DNA of 64,000 bases, taken from NCBI RefSeq assembly GCF_031954365.1, contig NZ_JAUSVZ010000001.1. The stretch is one strand, 5' to 3'. This document shows positions 16,773 to 25,117 of the stretch, in pieces; the stretch's first letter is position 1, and each line of letters opens with the position of its first letter. Under the pieces are notes generated by a model. That model did not search any database and was not told the DNA's origin. It saw only the letters and a program-made list of their open reading frames with translations. Position numbers and translations under genes: made by a program. This DNA is from Brevibacillus aydinogluensis. GTDB taxonomy: Bacteria; Bacillota; Bacilli; Brevibacillales; Brevibacillaceae.

Positions 16773-16829
16773 AACAGGTGTGCTTTTTAAGAGGATGGGC
16801 GCGTATTGCAAAGATGGGAGATTCGAACG

Positions 16830-18353
16830 ATGAGCATATTCAAGACTGCCTCGATGATCGTCGCACTCACGTTGATCGGAAGGCTTCTCGGTTTTTTTCG
16901 CAACGTCTACGTAAGCAACCTCTACGGCACCAGTGCAGCGTCCGACGCCTTTTACACAGCGGTGACGATTCCGCAGACGCTGTTTCTGGTCGTGCCGGGA
17001 GCGATCAATGCCGTGCTGATTCCCACCATGCGCGGGCTGATGGAAAAAGAGGAGCGGACCGGGGTGCTGTACAACAAGGTGCTGACCGTCGTGTTCGCGG
17101 CGTTTCTGGCGATGGCGGTGCTGGGCGTCGTCTTTGCCCGGGAGATCGCCTGGTTGATGGGAGCACAGGAAAACACGCTGGAGATGACGGCCGACATGCT
17201 GCGGTGGATGTGGCCGTCCGCTGTTTTCATCGGGCTTGCCGGTCTGTGGTCCAGTGTTTGCAACGCCCACCAGCACTTCTTCACTCCGACGCTGGGAACG
17301 GTGGCCAACGGCGCGTTGGTGATTGTCAGCATGTATCTCCTGGTGCCGCTCTACGGACCTGACGGACTGGCCATGGCGACCACTCTCGGCTACTTGGCGG
17401 CGATGCTGACGATGCTGCCGACGCTGCGCCGATTTGGCTACCGCCACCGCTTGTCGTTTGCATGGAAAGAGGATGAAGCACTGCGCAGCATGGGCGAGCG
17501 GGTGGTGCCCATCCTGATCGGAGCAGTCGTGTCCCAGGCGACCACGTTTTTGGAGCGGGGGTTTGCCAACGGCTTGGGAGCAGGCAACGTATCCGCGCTG
17601 GCCAACGCCAACCAGATCGTGCAGATGCCGATGGCGATCTTCGTTGGGGCGTTTACTCTGCCGCTGTTTCCGCTGCTGGCCAGCCACGTGAAGCGGGGAG
17701 AGATGGACCAGATGAAGCAGATTCTGCAAAAAGGGCTGGCGTATCTGCTGATTCTGCTCCTGCCGGTGACGGCGGGACTGATCCTCTACGCCGAACCGAT
17801 CGTGCGGCTGGCGTTCCAGCGCGGCGAGTTCGGCGAGCTGTCCGTCGCGCTGACCGCCTGGGCGCTGCCATTTTACGGCTTGGGGCTGTACGGGATGGCC
17901 GCCCGCGACCTGATCACCCGGGCGTTTTACGCACTGGACAACACGCGGACGCCGGTCGTGGTCGGCGTAATCGGGATCGCCGTCTACGCTGTTGCCAACT
18001 GGCTGCTGATCCCCTGGATGGGACACGGGGGGATCGCCCTGGGGATGGCCGTCTCCGTACTCTTCCAGTCGGTGCTGCTGTTCGCCCTGCTCTGGCGCAA
18101 AGTGGGTGCGCCCATCAACCGGAGCTTTGTGTGGACAGCGCTGCGGACGCTGGCCGCCTGCGCTGTCATGAGCGGCGGGATTTTGCTGGCTGATGCCTGG
18201 CTGTCCGCTCTGCCGTTGTGGTGTTACCTGCTGCTTGGGGTAACGGGCGGGGCGCTGCTGTACTTTGCGGCACTGTTCGCGCTGCGTGAACCGCTGGTCG
18301 CCGAATTGGTGCAAAAGCTGCGCAGACGGTCTACTCCCGCAGCAAACCGGTAA
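16830..18353 (+). CDS. murJ: MurJ/MviN-family lipid-linked oligosaccharide flippase
   Basis: 507 residues, about 14 membrane spans, MVF-type MOP superfamily. It begins MSIFKTASMIVALTLIGRLLGFFRNVYVSN, with the conserved Arg-rich first helix pair, and has SDAFYTAVTIPQTLF near residue 34 and RAFYALDNTRTPV near 364. MurJ moves lipid II, and related proteins move other lipid-linked glycans, across the membrane. ATG 16830 has GGGAGA about 9 bases upstream; a TTG at 16806 is an alternative. Because it lies in a polysaccharide region it may flip a polymer precursor rather than lipid II. Its 3' end overlaps the convergent PaaK-like gene by 23 bp. Confidence 0.85.
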   Translation: MSIFKTASMIVALTLIGRLLGFFRNVYVSNLYGTSAASDAFYTAVTIPQTLFLVVPGAINAVLIPTMRGLMEKEERTGVLYNKVLTVVFAAFLAMAVLGVVFAREIAWLMGAQENTLEMTADMLRWMWPSAVFIGLAGLWSSVCNAHQHFFTPTLGTVANGALVIVSMYLLVPLYGPDGLAMATTLGYLAAMLTMLPTLRRFGYRHRLSFAWKEDEALRSMGERVVPILIGAVVSQATTFLERGFANGLGAGNVSALANANQIVQMPMAIFVGAFTLPLFPLLASHVKRGEMDQMKQILQKGLAYLLILLLPVTAGLILYAEPIVRLAFQRGEFGELSVALTAWALPFYGLGLYGMAARDLITRAFYALDNTRTPVVVGVIGIAVYAVANWLLIPWMGHGGIALGMAVSVLFQSVLLFALLWRKVGAPINRSFVWTALRTLAACAVMSGGILLADAWLSALPLWCYLLLGVTGGALLYFAALFALREPLVAELVQKLRRRSTPAANR

Positions 18354-19704
18354 GCGGACATTCGCGAATGGCGTAGCGGGTCTTGCCGGAAGCACTCGGT
18401 GGAATCCGGTCGACGTGGCATACCTCGATGCTGACTTCCCCCAGTTTGTCTCGAACGGCCTCCAACAGCCGGGCTTCGTCAGCCGGATCGTACCGATCCG
18501 GCTCTTTTACCAGTTTGAGCGTCACCTGGTCCGGCCTGTGCTGGATGATTTGAAAGGTGCGGAAGCTGTCCAGATTGCGCATGATGTGGTTGAAGTAGTG
18601 GCCGTGCACATACGTACCGTGAGCGGTGACAAACATGTCGTCTTCCCGGCCGTCAATGGCGGCCAGCAGCGGATAGCTGATGCCGCAGGTGCAGGTGTCC
18701 GACGAGAGGGCGATGACGTCGCCCAACTGGTAGCGCAGCCGGGGCATGACTGTGTTGTGCAGGTCAGTGACCAGAAGCGTCCCTCTTTCCCCCGGGGGAA
18801 GGGGGCGGCCGCTGGCGGGATCGACCACTTCCAGCACGCAGTTTTCGCTGAAGGCGTGCATGCGTCCAACCGGACACTGGTAGGCGATGATGCCTCCGTC
18901 GCGGGCGCCGTATTCGTTGACGACAGGCGCCTGGAACGCTTTGGCGATTGCTTGCCGCTGGTAGTCATGAAGCGTCTCTGCCGTGGACACCACCGCTTTC
19001 AGCTTCACACCTGGACTGGCGCCGCGCGCCAGCATCATCTCAGCCAACAGGTGGAGGGCAGACGCATACCCGTACAGGTAGACTGGGCGAAACCGGCGGA
19101 TTAGCTGCAGGTGTTCGTCCAGCCGCCGCTCGTCCAGGTCGTAGGCGGGTATCATCAGCCGATTTTTCAACCATCGCTCTTTCAGGCGATAGCGGCGGGC
19201 CTGCTGCTGGTTGAGTTCAAGCGGCGAGCCCCAGACCATGACGGACGGGTCGCCGATGCGAATACCGTGCCAGGAGAGCCCCAGCCAGCGGGCTGCTTCG
19301 TAGCGTTCCACAGCCGGCCGGCTCAGGTAAAAACGGGTCGGCTCTCCCGTGGAGCCGCCAGTCCGGTTGGCAATGAGCCGGGAGGGGTCTGCATCGTTGC
19401 TGAGGAACTGGTCAAACGACGCGCGGAAACGGGCCTTGCTGAGCACGGGAAGGCGCTCCAGGAAGCGAATCGGGTCGTCATCAGCCGCTTCCCAGTCGGA
19501 TGCGTATTCGCTGTAGGCGGGGACACGGCGGACGGCGTGGTCCAATAAGCGCCTCAGCTTGTCCGCCTGGCGTTTCCGCAGCGCCTGCGGCGACAACTGC
19601 TGCGCCTCTCGCAGTTCGTGCAAATACTGACGCGTGCGGTTCTGTTTCAGCCGTTCCATCAACGGCCAGTGCACGCGGCGGATGAGTGTGCCTGTCAGTT
19701 GCAT
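18331..19704 (-). CDS. PaaK-like AMP-ligase (phenylacetate-CoA ligase / CapK family)
   Basis: 457 residues. The adenylate-forming P-loop RTGGSTGEPTRFYLS lies near residue 114. MVWGSPLELN is near 155, NEYGARDGGIIAYQCP near 260, and the C-terminal LVTDLHNTVMPRLRYQLGDV and ASGKTRYAIR complete the ANL-type fold. CapK/FadD-like members are common in capsule clusters, where the activated acid is unknown. AAAGGAG precedes ATG 19704; the frame is open further upstream but without family sequence. It converges on the flippase gene and probably modifies a surface glycan (inference from position). Confidence 0.85.
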   Translation of the reverse strand: MQLTGTLIRRVHWPLMERLKQNRTRQYLHELREAQQLSPQALRKRQADKLRRLLDHAVRRVPAYSEYASDWEAADDDPIRFLERLPVLSKARFRASFDQFLSNDADPSRLIANRTGGSTGEPTRFYLSRPAVERYEAARWLGLSWHGIRIGDPSVMVWGSPLELNQQQARRYRLKERWLKNRLMIPAYDLDERRLDEHLQLIRRFRPVYLYGYASALHLLAEMMLARGASPGVKLKAVVSTAETLHDYQRQAIAKAFQAPVVNEYGARDGGIIAYQCPVGRMHAFSENCVLEVVDPASGRPLPPGERGTLLVTDLHNTVMPRLRYQLGDVIALSSDTCTCGISYPLLAAIDGREDDMFVTAHGTYVHGHYFNHIMRNLDSFRTFQIIQHRPDQVTLKLVKEPDRYDPADEARLLEAVRDKLGEVSIEVCHVDRIPPSASGKTRYAIRECPLTGLLRE

Positions 19705-19791
19705 TGGGGGGTTGCTCCTTTCCGGCTGCCGATACAATGTTTGGAATCTTTTCCCATTAGTATGACTGCCGGATCGGGCCCCTATACCTGT

Positions 19792-19820
19792 TTGCCGGAT
19801 GGGAGATTTCCTAGTAGGAT
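19792..19820 (+). promoter_or_regulatory. Possible promoter of the SpoVB-family gene
   Basis: TTGCCG, 17-bp spacer, TAGGAT. Each hexamer deviates at two positions, so this is a weak call. Confidence 0.35.
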
Positions 19821-19979
19821 AGAGAGAGAATTTACAGCAGGTGTGTGCACGAGGGACGGCAGCGGTTTGCCCGGACGGTTTATGTTTGTCTGTGCGTGAA
19901 GCAAACTGCCGCCGACTTGCAAAGCAACCCGGCTGTGCGGTACACGATCTGATTTGACATTGTTGCAAAGGAGTTTCCC

Positions 19980-21611
19980 ATGACCAAAAAAAGTCAATTC
20001 CTCGCCGGGGCGTTGATTCTCGCTGTGGCCGGGATTTTGTCCAAGGTAATCGGGATGTTTTACCGCATCCCCCTGCAGGAAATCGTGGGTGACAACGGAT
20101 TGGGTCTCTACCAGGAGGTATATCCGCTCTACCTCACATTCCTGATTCTGGCCACAGCGGGCGTCCCCGTGGCTCTCTCCCGGGTGATCGCCGAAGCGCT
20201 GGCGGAAGGAAAGCAGGATGCGGTCAGCCAGATTCTCGCCCGCAGCATGGTGATGATGGGCGGGATCGGGATCGTCTTGTTTGCCCTGCTCTACCTGGGT
20301 TCTCCCCTGATCGCCCGGTTGATGGGCAACCCTCATCTGATCGAACCGATTCGGGCCATTTCGCTGTCGCTGTTGTTCGTTCCCTTGATCGCGGTGATCC
20401 GGGGCTTCTTTTACGGACATCAGAAAATGCTCTACGTCGGCCTCTCCCAGATCGTGGAGCAGACGCTGAGGGTGGCCTTTATCCTGATCGCCTCGCTCTA
20501 TCTCGTCTCGCTGGGCGAAGATACGGATCAGGTGATCACGGGCGTCAACTTTGGGACGATGATCAGCACGATGTTGAGCCTTGGCTTCCTTGCGTTCCTG
20601 TTGTGGCGGCACAACCGCAAGCAGCCGTTCGCGTCTGCGGACGGGTGGAAGCGGCTTGACTGGTGGTTCGACCGCACCTTTTTCCTGTCGATGTGGCGCA
20701 TCGCCTGGCCGATCTGTATCAGCGCGCTGGTCATTCCGATCTTCAGCCTGGTCGACTCGTTTTTGGCGATCAACATCTTTCGCTACGTCTGGCATGTGGA
20801 CGGACTGACCGCCGACACCTGGTTCGGCATCTACAGCCGTGGAGGACCGCTGCTGCAGCTGGCCAGCCTGTTCGGCTCGTCCATTGCGCTGTCGATCGTT
20901 CCCGCCATCGCCGAAGCACGGCAGCAGCGTGACGAAGAACGGGTGAGCACGCTGACCAAGCTCTCCCTGCGCTTTGCCTGGCTGATCGGCCTGCCGGCGG
21001 GTCTGGGCTTGACCGCCGTGGCTGAAGGGGCCAACCTGGCACTGTACGGCGACGTGGAGGGGACACGGGCGATGGCGATTTTGGGCGTCAGCGCCATTCC
21101 GCTTTCCCTGCTGCTGGCCACCAACGGCATCCTGCAGGGGCTGGGCCGGGAAAAAGTGCCGGCACTGCACCTCTTGTGGGGCGTGCTGGCCAAGATCGGG
21201 ACGACGATCCTGTTTACTTCCCTGCTGGGGATGGACGGGCTGTCCGTATCCTGGCTGTGCGCCACCGCCCTGGTCTGTGCCCTGAACATGCGGGCGATCA
21301 ACCGTCTGGTGAAGGTGGACATTCAGTGGCGCTTTGACACGCTGTATCCGCTGCTCGTCGCCAACCTGATGCTGGTATTGGCCTGGGGGGCAACGGAGAC
21401 GGTCGGTTTCCTGCTGCATGGAAAAGCCCGCCTGGTGGGGGCGGTGGAAACGGTGGTCGGGGTTGGAACGGGGATGCTCGTCTACCTGGGCATGCTGCTG
21501 GTCATACCGCTGATCGAAGAAAAAGAGCTGGAGTGGCTGCCCGGAGGCAACCGGCTGCGCGGCCTGGTGAACCTGCTGCGCCGGAAAGAGTCGCCGACCG
21601 ATATCCGCTGA
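19980..21611 (+). CDS. SpoVB/YtgP-family polysaccharide flippase
   Basis: 543 residues, about 14 membrane spans. It begins MTKKSQFLAGALILAVAGILSK followed by GMFYRIPLQEIVGDNGLGLYQ, with ATAGVPVALSRVIAEA near 60 and RGFFYGHQKM near 140, typical of SpoVB-type MOP flippases. B. subtilis relatives act in spore cortex (SpoVB) or as lipid II flippase (YtgP). AAAGGAG precedes the ATG. It is the second flippase within 5 kb, so one may serve peptidoglycan and the other a surface polymer; which one cannot be decided here. SpoVB itself is a spore protein, but no sporulation promoter was recognised. Confidence 0.84.
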   Translation: MTKKSQFLAGALILAVAGILSKVIGMFYRIPLQEIVGDNGLGLYQEVYPLYLTFLILATAGVPVALSRVIAEALAEGKQDAVSQILARSMVMMGGIGIVLFALLYLGSPLIARLMGNPHLIEPIRAISLSLLFVPLIAVIRGFFYGHQKMLYVGLSQIVEQTLRVAFILIASLYLVSLGEDTDQVITGVNFGTMISTMLSLGFLAFLLWRHNRKQPFASADGWKRLDWWFDRTFFLSMWRIAWPICISALVIPIFSLVDSFLAINIFRYVWHVDGLTADTWFGIYSRGGPLLQLASLFGSSIALSIVPAIAEARQQRDEERVSTLTKLSLRFAWLIGLPAGLGLTAVAEGANLALYGDVEGTRAMAILGVSAIPLSLLLATNGILQGLGREKVPALHLLWGVLAKIGTTILFTSLLGMDGLSVSWLCATALVCALNMRAINRLVKVDIQWRFDTLYPLLVANLMLVLAWGATETVGFLLHGKARLVGAVETVVGVGTGMLVYLGMLLVIPLIEEKELEWLPGGNRLRGLVNLLRRKESPTDIR

Positions 21612-21634
21612 CCTCGGCCTGGCGGCATGAAAAC

Positions 21635-21690
21635 AAGGGCTGTACCGTAAACGGAACACCTCCGATTACGGCACAGCCCTTTTCTCTGTC
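21635..21690. terminator. Bidirectional terminator between SpoVB-family and methyltransferase genes
   Basis: AAGGGCTGT (21635-21643) pairs with ACAGCCCTT (21673-21681), and CCGTAA/TTACGG pair inside. TTTCTCT follows on the plus strand and TTGTTTTC on the minus strand. Confidence 0.78.
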
Positions 21691-21768
21691 TGTCAAGGAC
21701 CGGTGCGGCCCAGCCCCCGGCAAAAAGCGGCCCCGTTTGTTTGGGACGGCTTCACGCATATCGGTCTG

Positions 21769-22620
21769 CTATGTCTGCTTTTGATAGATGCAGACTACCA
21801 TTTTGACAAAAAACTCACGCAAAAACGGCAGTTTGGCCAGGCCGGAGACGACCGGGCGCAGCGGTACTTCCTGCTGGTAAACCACTGGATGGTGGACCCC
21901 CTGCTGGATGCGGCGGAACCGCTTGATCGTCATCCGGTTGATGTAGGAAATGGTCTCCTTGCCATCCGGCCCCTGACCGAAGCGGAAGGAGATCCGCTCC
22001 TCGCCGTCAGGCAGGTGGCGAACCAACTGCTTGTAGGCGTCGATCAGCGTCTGCTCGGAGAAAAACGCGTGCACCCAGGGAATCCCGATGGCGTCGGAGA
22101 GATGGGCCCCGTACGGGTGGTAGTACGGTGGAAAGTTGATGTACAGATGACCGCCCGGCTTCAAAACGCGGAAACATTCGTCCAGCGTCTGTTCCGGACG
22201 GTCGACGTGTTCCATCGCGTCGTTCATGATAATCGTGTCGAACGTGTTGTCATCAAACGGCAGATCGGCAGAGTCGGCGGTCATGAACGAGACCCGGTCC
22301 GCCAGCCCTTTTTCGCGGGCAAAGGCGTTTCCTTCCTCGGCGTAATGGGGCACAATGTCGATGCCGATCATCTGCTTGGGACCAAATGTGGCGTAATAGC
22401 AGGTTTTGCCTCCGCCGCCGCAGCCGATGTCCAGGACTGTCTTGTCGACGAACATCTGCTCCTGCGAATGATAGGGGAGGAAAAACTGGATCGTCTGGTC
22501 CCCTTTTTGGAACTGCCATTCGGTGTAGCTCATCGTCCCGTCGTTCGCCAGATTGAACGGGTGAACGGGGAGCGGAAACAGCTTGTTCAAACGTATCAGC
22601 AACTGGGAAGAAACGGACAT
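21769..22620 (-). CDS. Class I SAM-dependent methyltransferase
   Basis: 283 residues. The SAM motif I VLDIGCGGGGKTCYYA lies near residue 61, motif II FDTIIMNDAMEHVDRPEQ near 130, and motif III LKPGGHLYINFP near 158, the pattern of Methyltransf_11/UbiE-like enzymes in glycan clusters. AAAGGAGG sits 8 bases before ATG 22620. It starts 72 bp after the csaB stop on the same strand, so the two are probably cotranscribed. It may methylate a sugar of the cell-surface polymer; the acceptor is unknown. Confidence 0.82.
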   Translation of the reverse strand: MSVSSQLLIRLNKLFPLPVHPFNLANDGTMSYTEWQFQKGDQTIQFFLPYHSQEQMFVDKTVLDIGCGGGGKTCYYATFGPKQMIGIDIVPHYAEEGNAFAREKGLADRVSFMTADSADLPFDDNTFDTIIMNDAMEHVDRPEQTLDECFRVLKPGGHLYINFPPYYHPYGAHLSDAIGIPWVHAFFSEQTLIDAYKQLVRHLPDGEERISFRFGQGPDGKETISYINRMTIKRFRRIQQGVHHPVVYQQEVPLRPVVSGLAKLPFLREFFVKMVVCIYQKQT

Positions 22621-22692
22621 CTGCACGTCCTCCTTTCGTCCGCGTTGTGGGGAGACCTGCCCCTGTCGGCGTTTTAAGCCACGTGGTCAGAC

Positions 22693-23796
22693 TTACGCTT
22701 TGCGGCGCAGTGCCTGAAGCACCAGTTCACTGCTTTTGGCCGCTTCCTGGGCGAGCAGTTGCGAGCGTTCGGCAATCACGCGTTTTTCCCGCTCCAGGTC
22801 GGCCAGCCGCTCGTCCAAAAGGGCGAGGAGCGCCGATTCGTCCAAACGGGTGATATGGCCGGCGCTGGGCATGCCGGCCCGCTCGACAAACCGGTCAATT
22901 TTGGGATCATAGGAGATGCCGGTAAACGGCGTTTGGAGCATGCAGGCAAGAATCAGGGAGTGCAGCCGCATGCCGAGCACGTACTCGCACTGTTTCAGCA
23001 CGGACATGATGTCGTGAAAGGTGACCGGCTCGTCCAACAGCTTTGCCCCCGGCTGGCGCATCATCGCGATGATGTCGCGGGAGGGAGCCAGATCGCTGGG
23101 ATAGTGCATCGGCACAAACAGCACGTTCCATCCACGCTCTGCAAACAGGTCGGCTGCCCGGGCGATCGACTGCTTGAAGCGCTGCTCCTGCTTCCAGTCG
23201 CGGACCGAGATGGCAACCAGCGGCTTGGACAGGTCGACAAACTTGTCCGCCAACAGCTGGCGCCCCCGCTCGTCAGACACGTCGTCCGGCGAAATGGTCA
23301 GTGCCGGATCGGCGGTCACGTAGACTGGCGCCTTGCTCACTCCGCACGCCTTGAAATCTTCGCCTGATTCAAAGTCACGTACGGTGATCACGTCTACCCG
23401 GTTCACCACCTGCTTGATCAACAGGCGGCTGATACGCTTCTGGACCGGACCAAACCCCTGAGCGTAAAACACGACCGGTTTGCCCAGCAGCTTGGCGATC
23501 GAGACGATCCCCAGGTAGTAAAGCACGCTGCGCGGACTGGTCACGTCCTGCATCAGCGTTCCGCCGCCCATCACCAGCATGTCGCTTCGCATCAACTCGC
23601 GCACGATGGTCGGCAGGCTCCAGCGGTTGTACGCCGGAATGCCAAACAGGGCCGTCGTTCGCTCCGGTTGGTTGGACAACACGGCCAGGGAAATATTCGG
23701 TTGTTCCCGACGCAGCGCGCTGATGATGCCATACAGGACCACATCGTCTCCGGCATTGTTAAAGCCGTAGTACCCGGAGATGAGAATACGCGACAT
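22693..23796 (-). CDS. csaB: Polysaccharide pyruvyl transferase CsaB
   Basis: 367 residues. It begins MSRILISGYYGFNNAGDDV, with the Gly-rich loop of the family; VMGGGTLMQDVTSPRSVLYY lies near 74, FYAQGFGPVQ near 109, and the C-terminal EYVLGMRLHSLI with the conserved His near 280. CsaB adds a pyruvate ketal to the secondary cell-wall polymer, which is the binding site for SLH-domain S-layer proteins in Bacillus and Paenibacillus relatives. It is followed by the methyltransferase. This is the strongest hint that the 9-24 kb region builds an S-layer-anchoring polymer. Confidence 0.92.
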   Translation of the reverse strand: MSRILISGYYGFNNAGDDVVLYGIISALRREQPNISLAVLSNQPERTTALFGIPAYNRWSLPTIVRELMRSDMLVMGGGTLMQDVTSPRSVLYYLGIVSIAKLLGKPVVFYAQGFGPVQKRISRLLIKQVVNRVDVITVRDFESGEDFKACGVSKAPVYVTADPALTISPDDVSDERGRQLLADKFVDLSKPLVAISVRDWKQEQRFKQSIARAADLFAERGWNVLFVPMHYPSDLAPSRDIIAMMRQPGAKLLDEPVTFHDIMSVLKQCEYVLGMRLHSLILACMLQTPFTGISYDPKIDRFVERAGMPSAGHITRLDESALLALLDERLADLEREKRVIAERSQLLAQEAAKSSELVLQALRRKA

Positions 23797-23881
23797 GGAG
23801 TGAACCTTCTTTCTATATCAAACGTACAGGAAAAACACATTCTCAAGTATAATCGAGTAAATACGGGGAAGTAAAGCAACC

Positions 23882-23998
23882 CTAGAACAAATAGAGGAAG
23901 CCCAGGGCGAACAGACCGGCCCCCATAATGAGCAGGGCGATCATCAGGATCAGCATCCCCTTGTTCTTGCGGCGCCGGTAAAAAAATTCGTCAAACAT
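23882..23998 (-). CDS. Small 38-residue membrane protein
   Basis: MFDEFFYRRRKNKG, then a hydrophobic span of about 20 residues, ending LGFLYLF. TTGGAGG lies 7 bases upstream of the ATG, a strong ribosome site for such a small frame. The N-terminus is charged and basic, so it would stay inside. It is divergent from the PrmA-like gene and 86 bp upstream of csaB on the same strand. I do not recognise a family. The combination of a good ribosome site, a clean transmembrane segment and its position makes it a likely real gene. Confidence 0.62.
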   Translation of the reverse strand: MFDEFFYRRRKNKGMLILMIALLIMGAGLFALGFLYLF

Positions 23999-24104
23999 GG
24001 CAAGCCTCCAAACAAGTTTTCATCCATTCTATAATCATACCATGCAAGCGCATATCCTCGCCATCCATTCAGAGGATCAGATGGGAGAAAGGGGCAGGCA
24101 GACG

Positions 24105-25031
24105 ATGGAAGAAACATGGCTAAAGTACATCCTGTTGGTCGATCGGGATGCGGAAGACGCGTTTGTCAGCGAGGTGCTGGCCAGCGCCTACACACTCGGT
24201 TGGGTGGAGCCGCAGATCGAGGTGCTGACGACGGAAAACGGCTACGATTATGCGGAAAAGACGGACGGGCCGGTGATCGCCTACCTGTTTGAGCCGCTCA
24301 GGGAGAGCGAAGCCGAGCATGTGGAGCAGCTTCGGAACTATCTCAGCCGCTGGGGGGAGCAGGTCCGCCTTAAGGAAGTAGAGACGGTGACCGCGGAGAA
24401 TGAGTCGTGGAAGGAGACATTTCACGAGGTGCAGGTGGGCGACTGGTGGATTGCACCCACGTGGACCCCGCCGGAGGCGCTGGCCCAAGCCAGACACGTG
24501 CTCTGGATCGATCCCGGCGCGGCGTTTGGCACCGGCTACCACGGCACTACCCAGGACATCCTGCTGCTGCTGCAGGAGTGGTCTCCCGCCGGCAAACGAG
24601 TGCTGGATATCGGCGCCGGTTCCGGCATCCTGTCGCTGTTCTGCGTCAAAAACGGCGCCCGGCAGCCGGTCTTTGCGGTGGATCTCAACCCGCAGAGCGA
24701 ATACCAGATCCGGGTAAACCTGGCCAACAACGACCTGGCGGAGGATGCGGTGGAAATCGTATTGGGTGACGCGCTGGAACCGGACGTACAGGAGCGGCTG
24801 CCCCGGGAGGCGGATCTGATCCTGATCAATATCGGCGGTGACGAAGACGTGGCCATGCTGCCGCTGGTGCGGAAGCGAATTGCGCAGGGAGGGACGGTGA
24901 TCCTTTCCGGGATTGTGCAGTGGAATCGCGACAAGGTGCTGGCTGCTTACGAACAGGCCGGATTTTCGCTGGTGGCGGAGCGGCACAGTGACGAGTGGGT
25001 GACGGTCATGATGAAAGACGCCCGGGAGTAG
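24105..25031 (+). CDS. PrmA-like methyltransferase (ribosomal protein L11 type)
   Basis: 308 residues. The N-terminal substrate domain (KYILLVDRDAEDAF, LGWVEPQIEV) resembles PrmA. The C-terminal SAM domain has AFGTGYHGTTQDILLLL near 146, VLDIGAGSGILSLF near 167, VDLNPQ near 192 and NIGGDEDVAMLPL near 242; PrmA normally has NI near this position and GTG(x)H before it. A TATAAT at 24030-24035 predicts a start near 24042, which argues for the later ATG; ATG 24081 behind AGAGGA is the alternative. It may methylate L11 or another protein. A true prmA next to dnaJ may exist elsewhere. Confidence 0.78.
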   Translation: MEETWLKYILLVDRDAEDAFVSEVLASAYTLGWVEPQIEVLTTENGYDYAEKTDGPVIAYLFEPLRESEAEHVEQLRNYLSRWGEQVRLKEVETVTAENESWKETFHEVQVGDWWIAPTWTPPEALAQARHVLWIDPGAAFGTGYHGTTQDILLLLQEWSPAGKRVLDIGAGSGILSLFCVKNGARQPVFAVDLNPQSEYQIRVNLANNDLAEDAVEIVLGDALEPDVQERLPREADLILINIGGDEDVAMLPLVRKRIAQGGTVILSGIVQWNRDKVLAAYEQAGFSLVAERHSDEWVTVMMKDARE

Positions 25032-25117
25032 AGGTGGTACGGGAACGATTTACGCCCGATCGGACCTGTGTCACAATGGGAGAAATGGGAAAATCGAACG
25101 CGGGGGAGGAAATTGCG

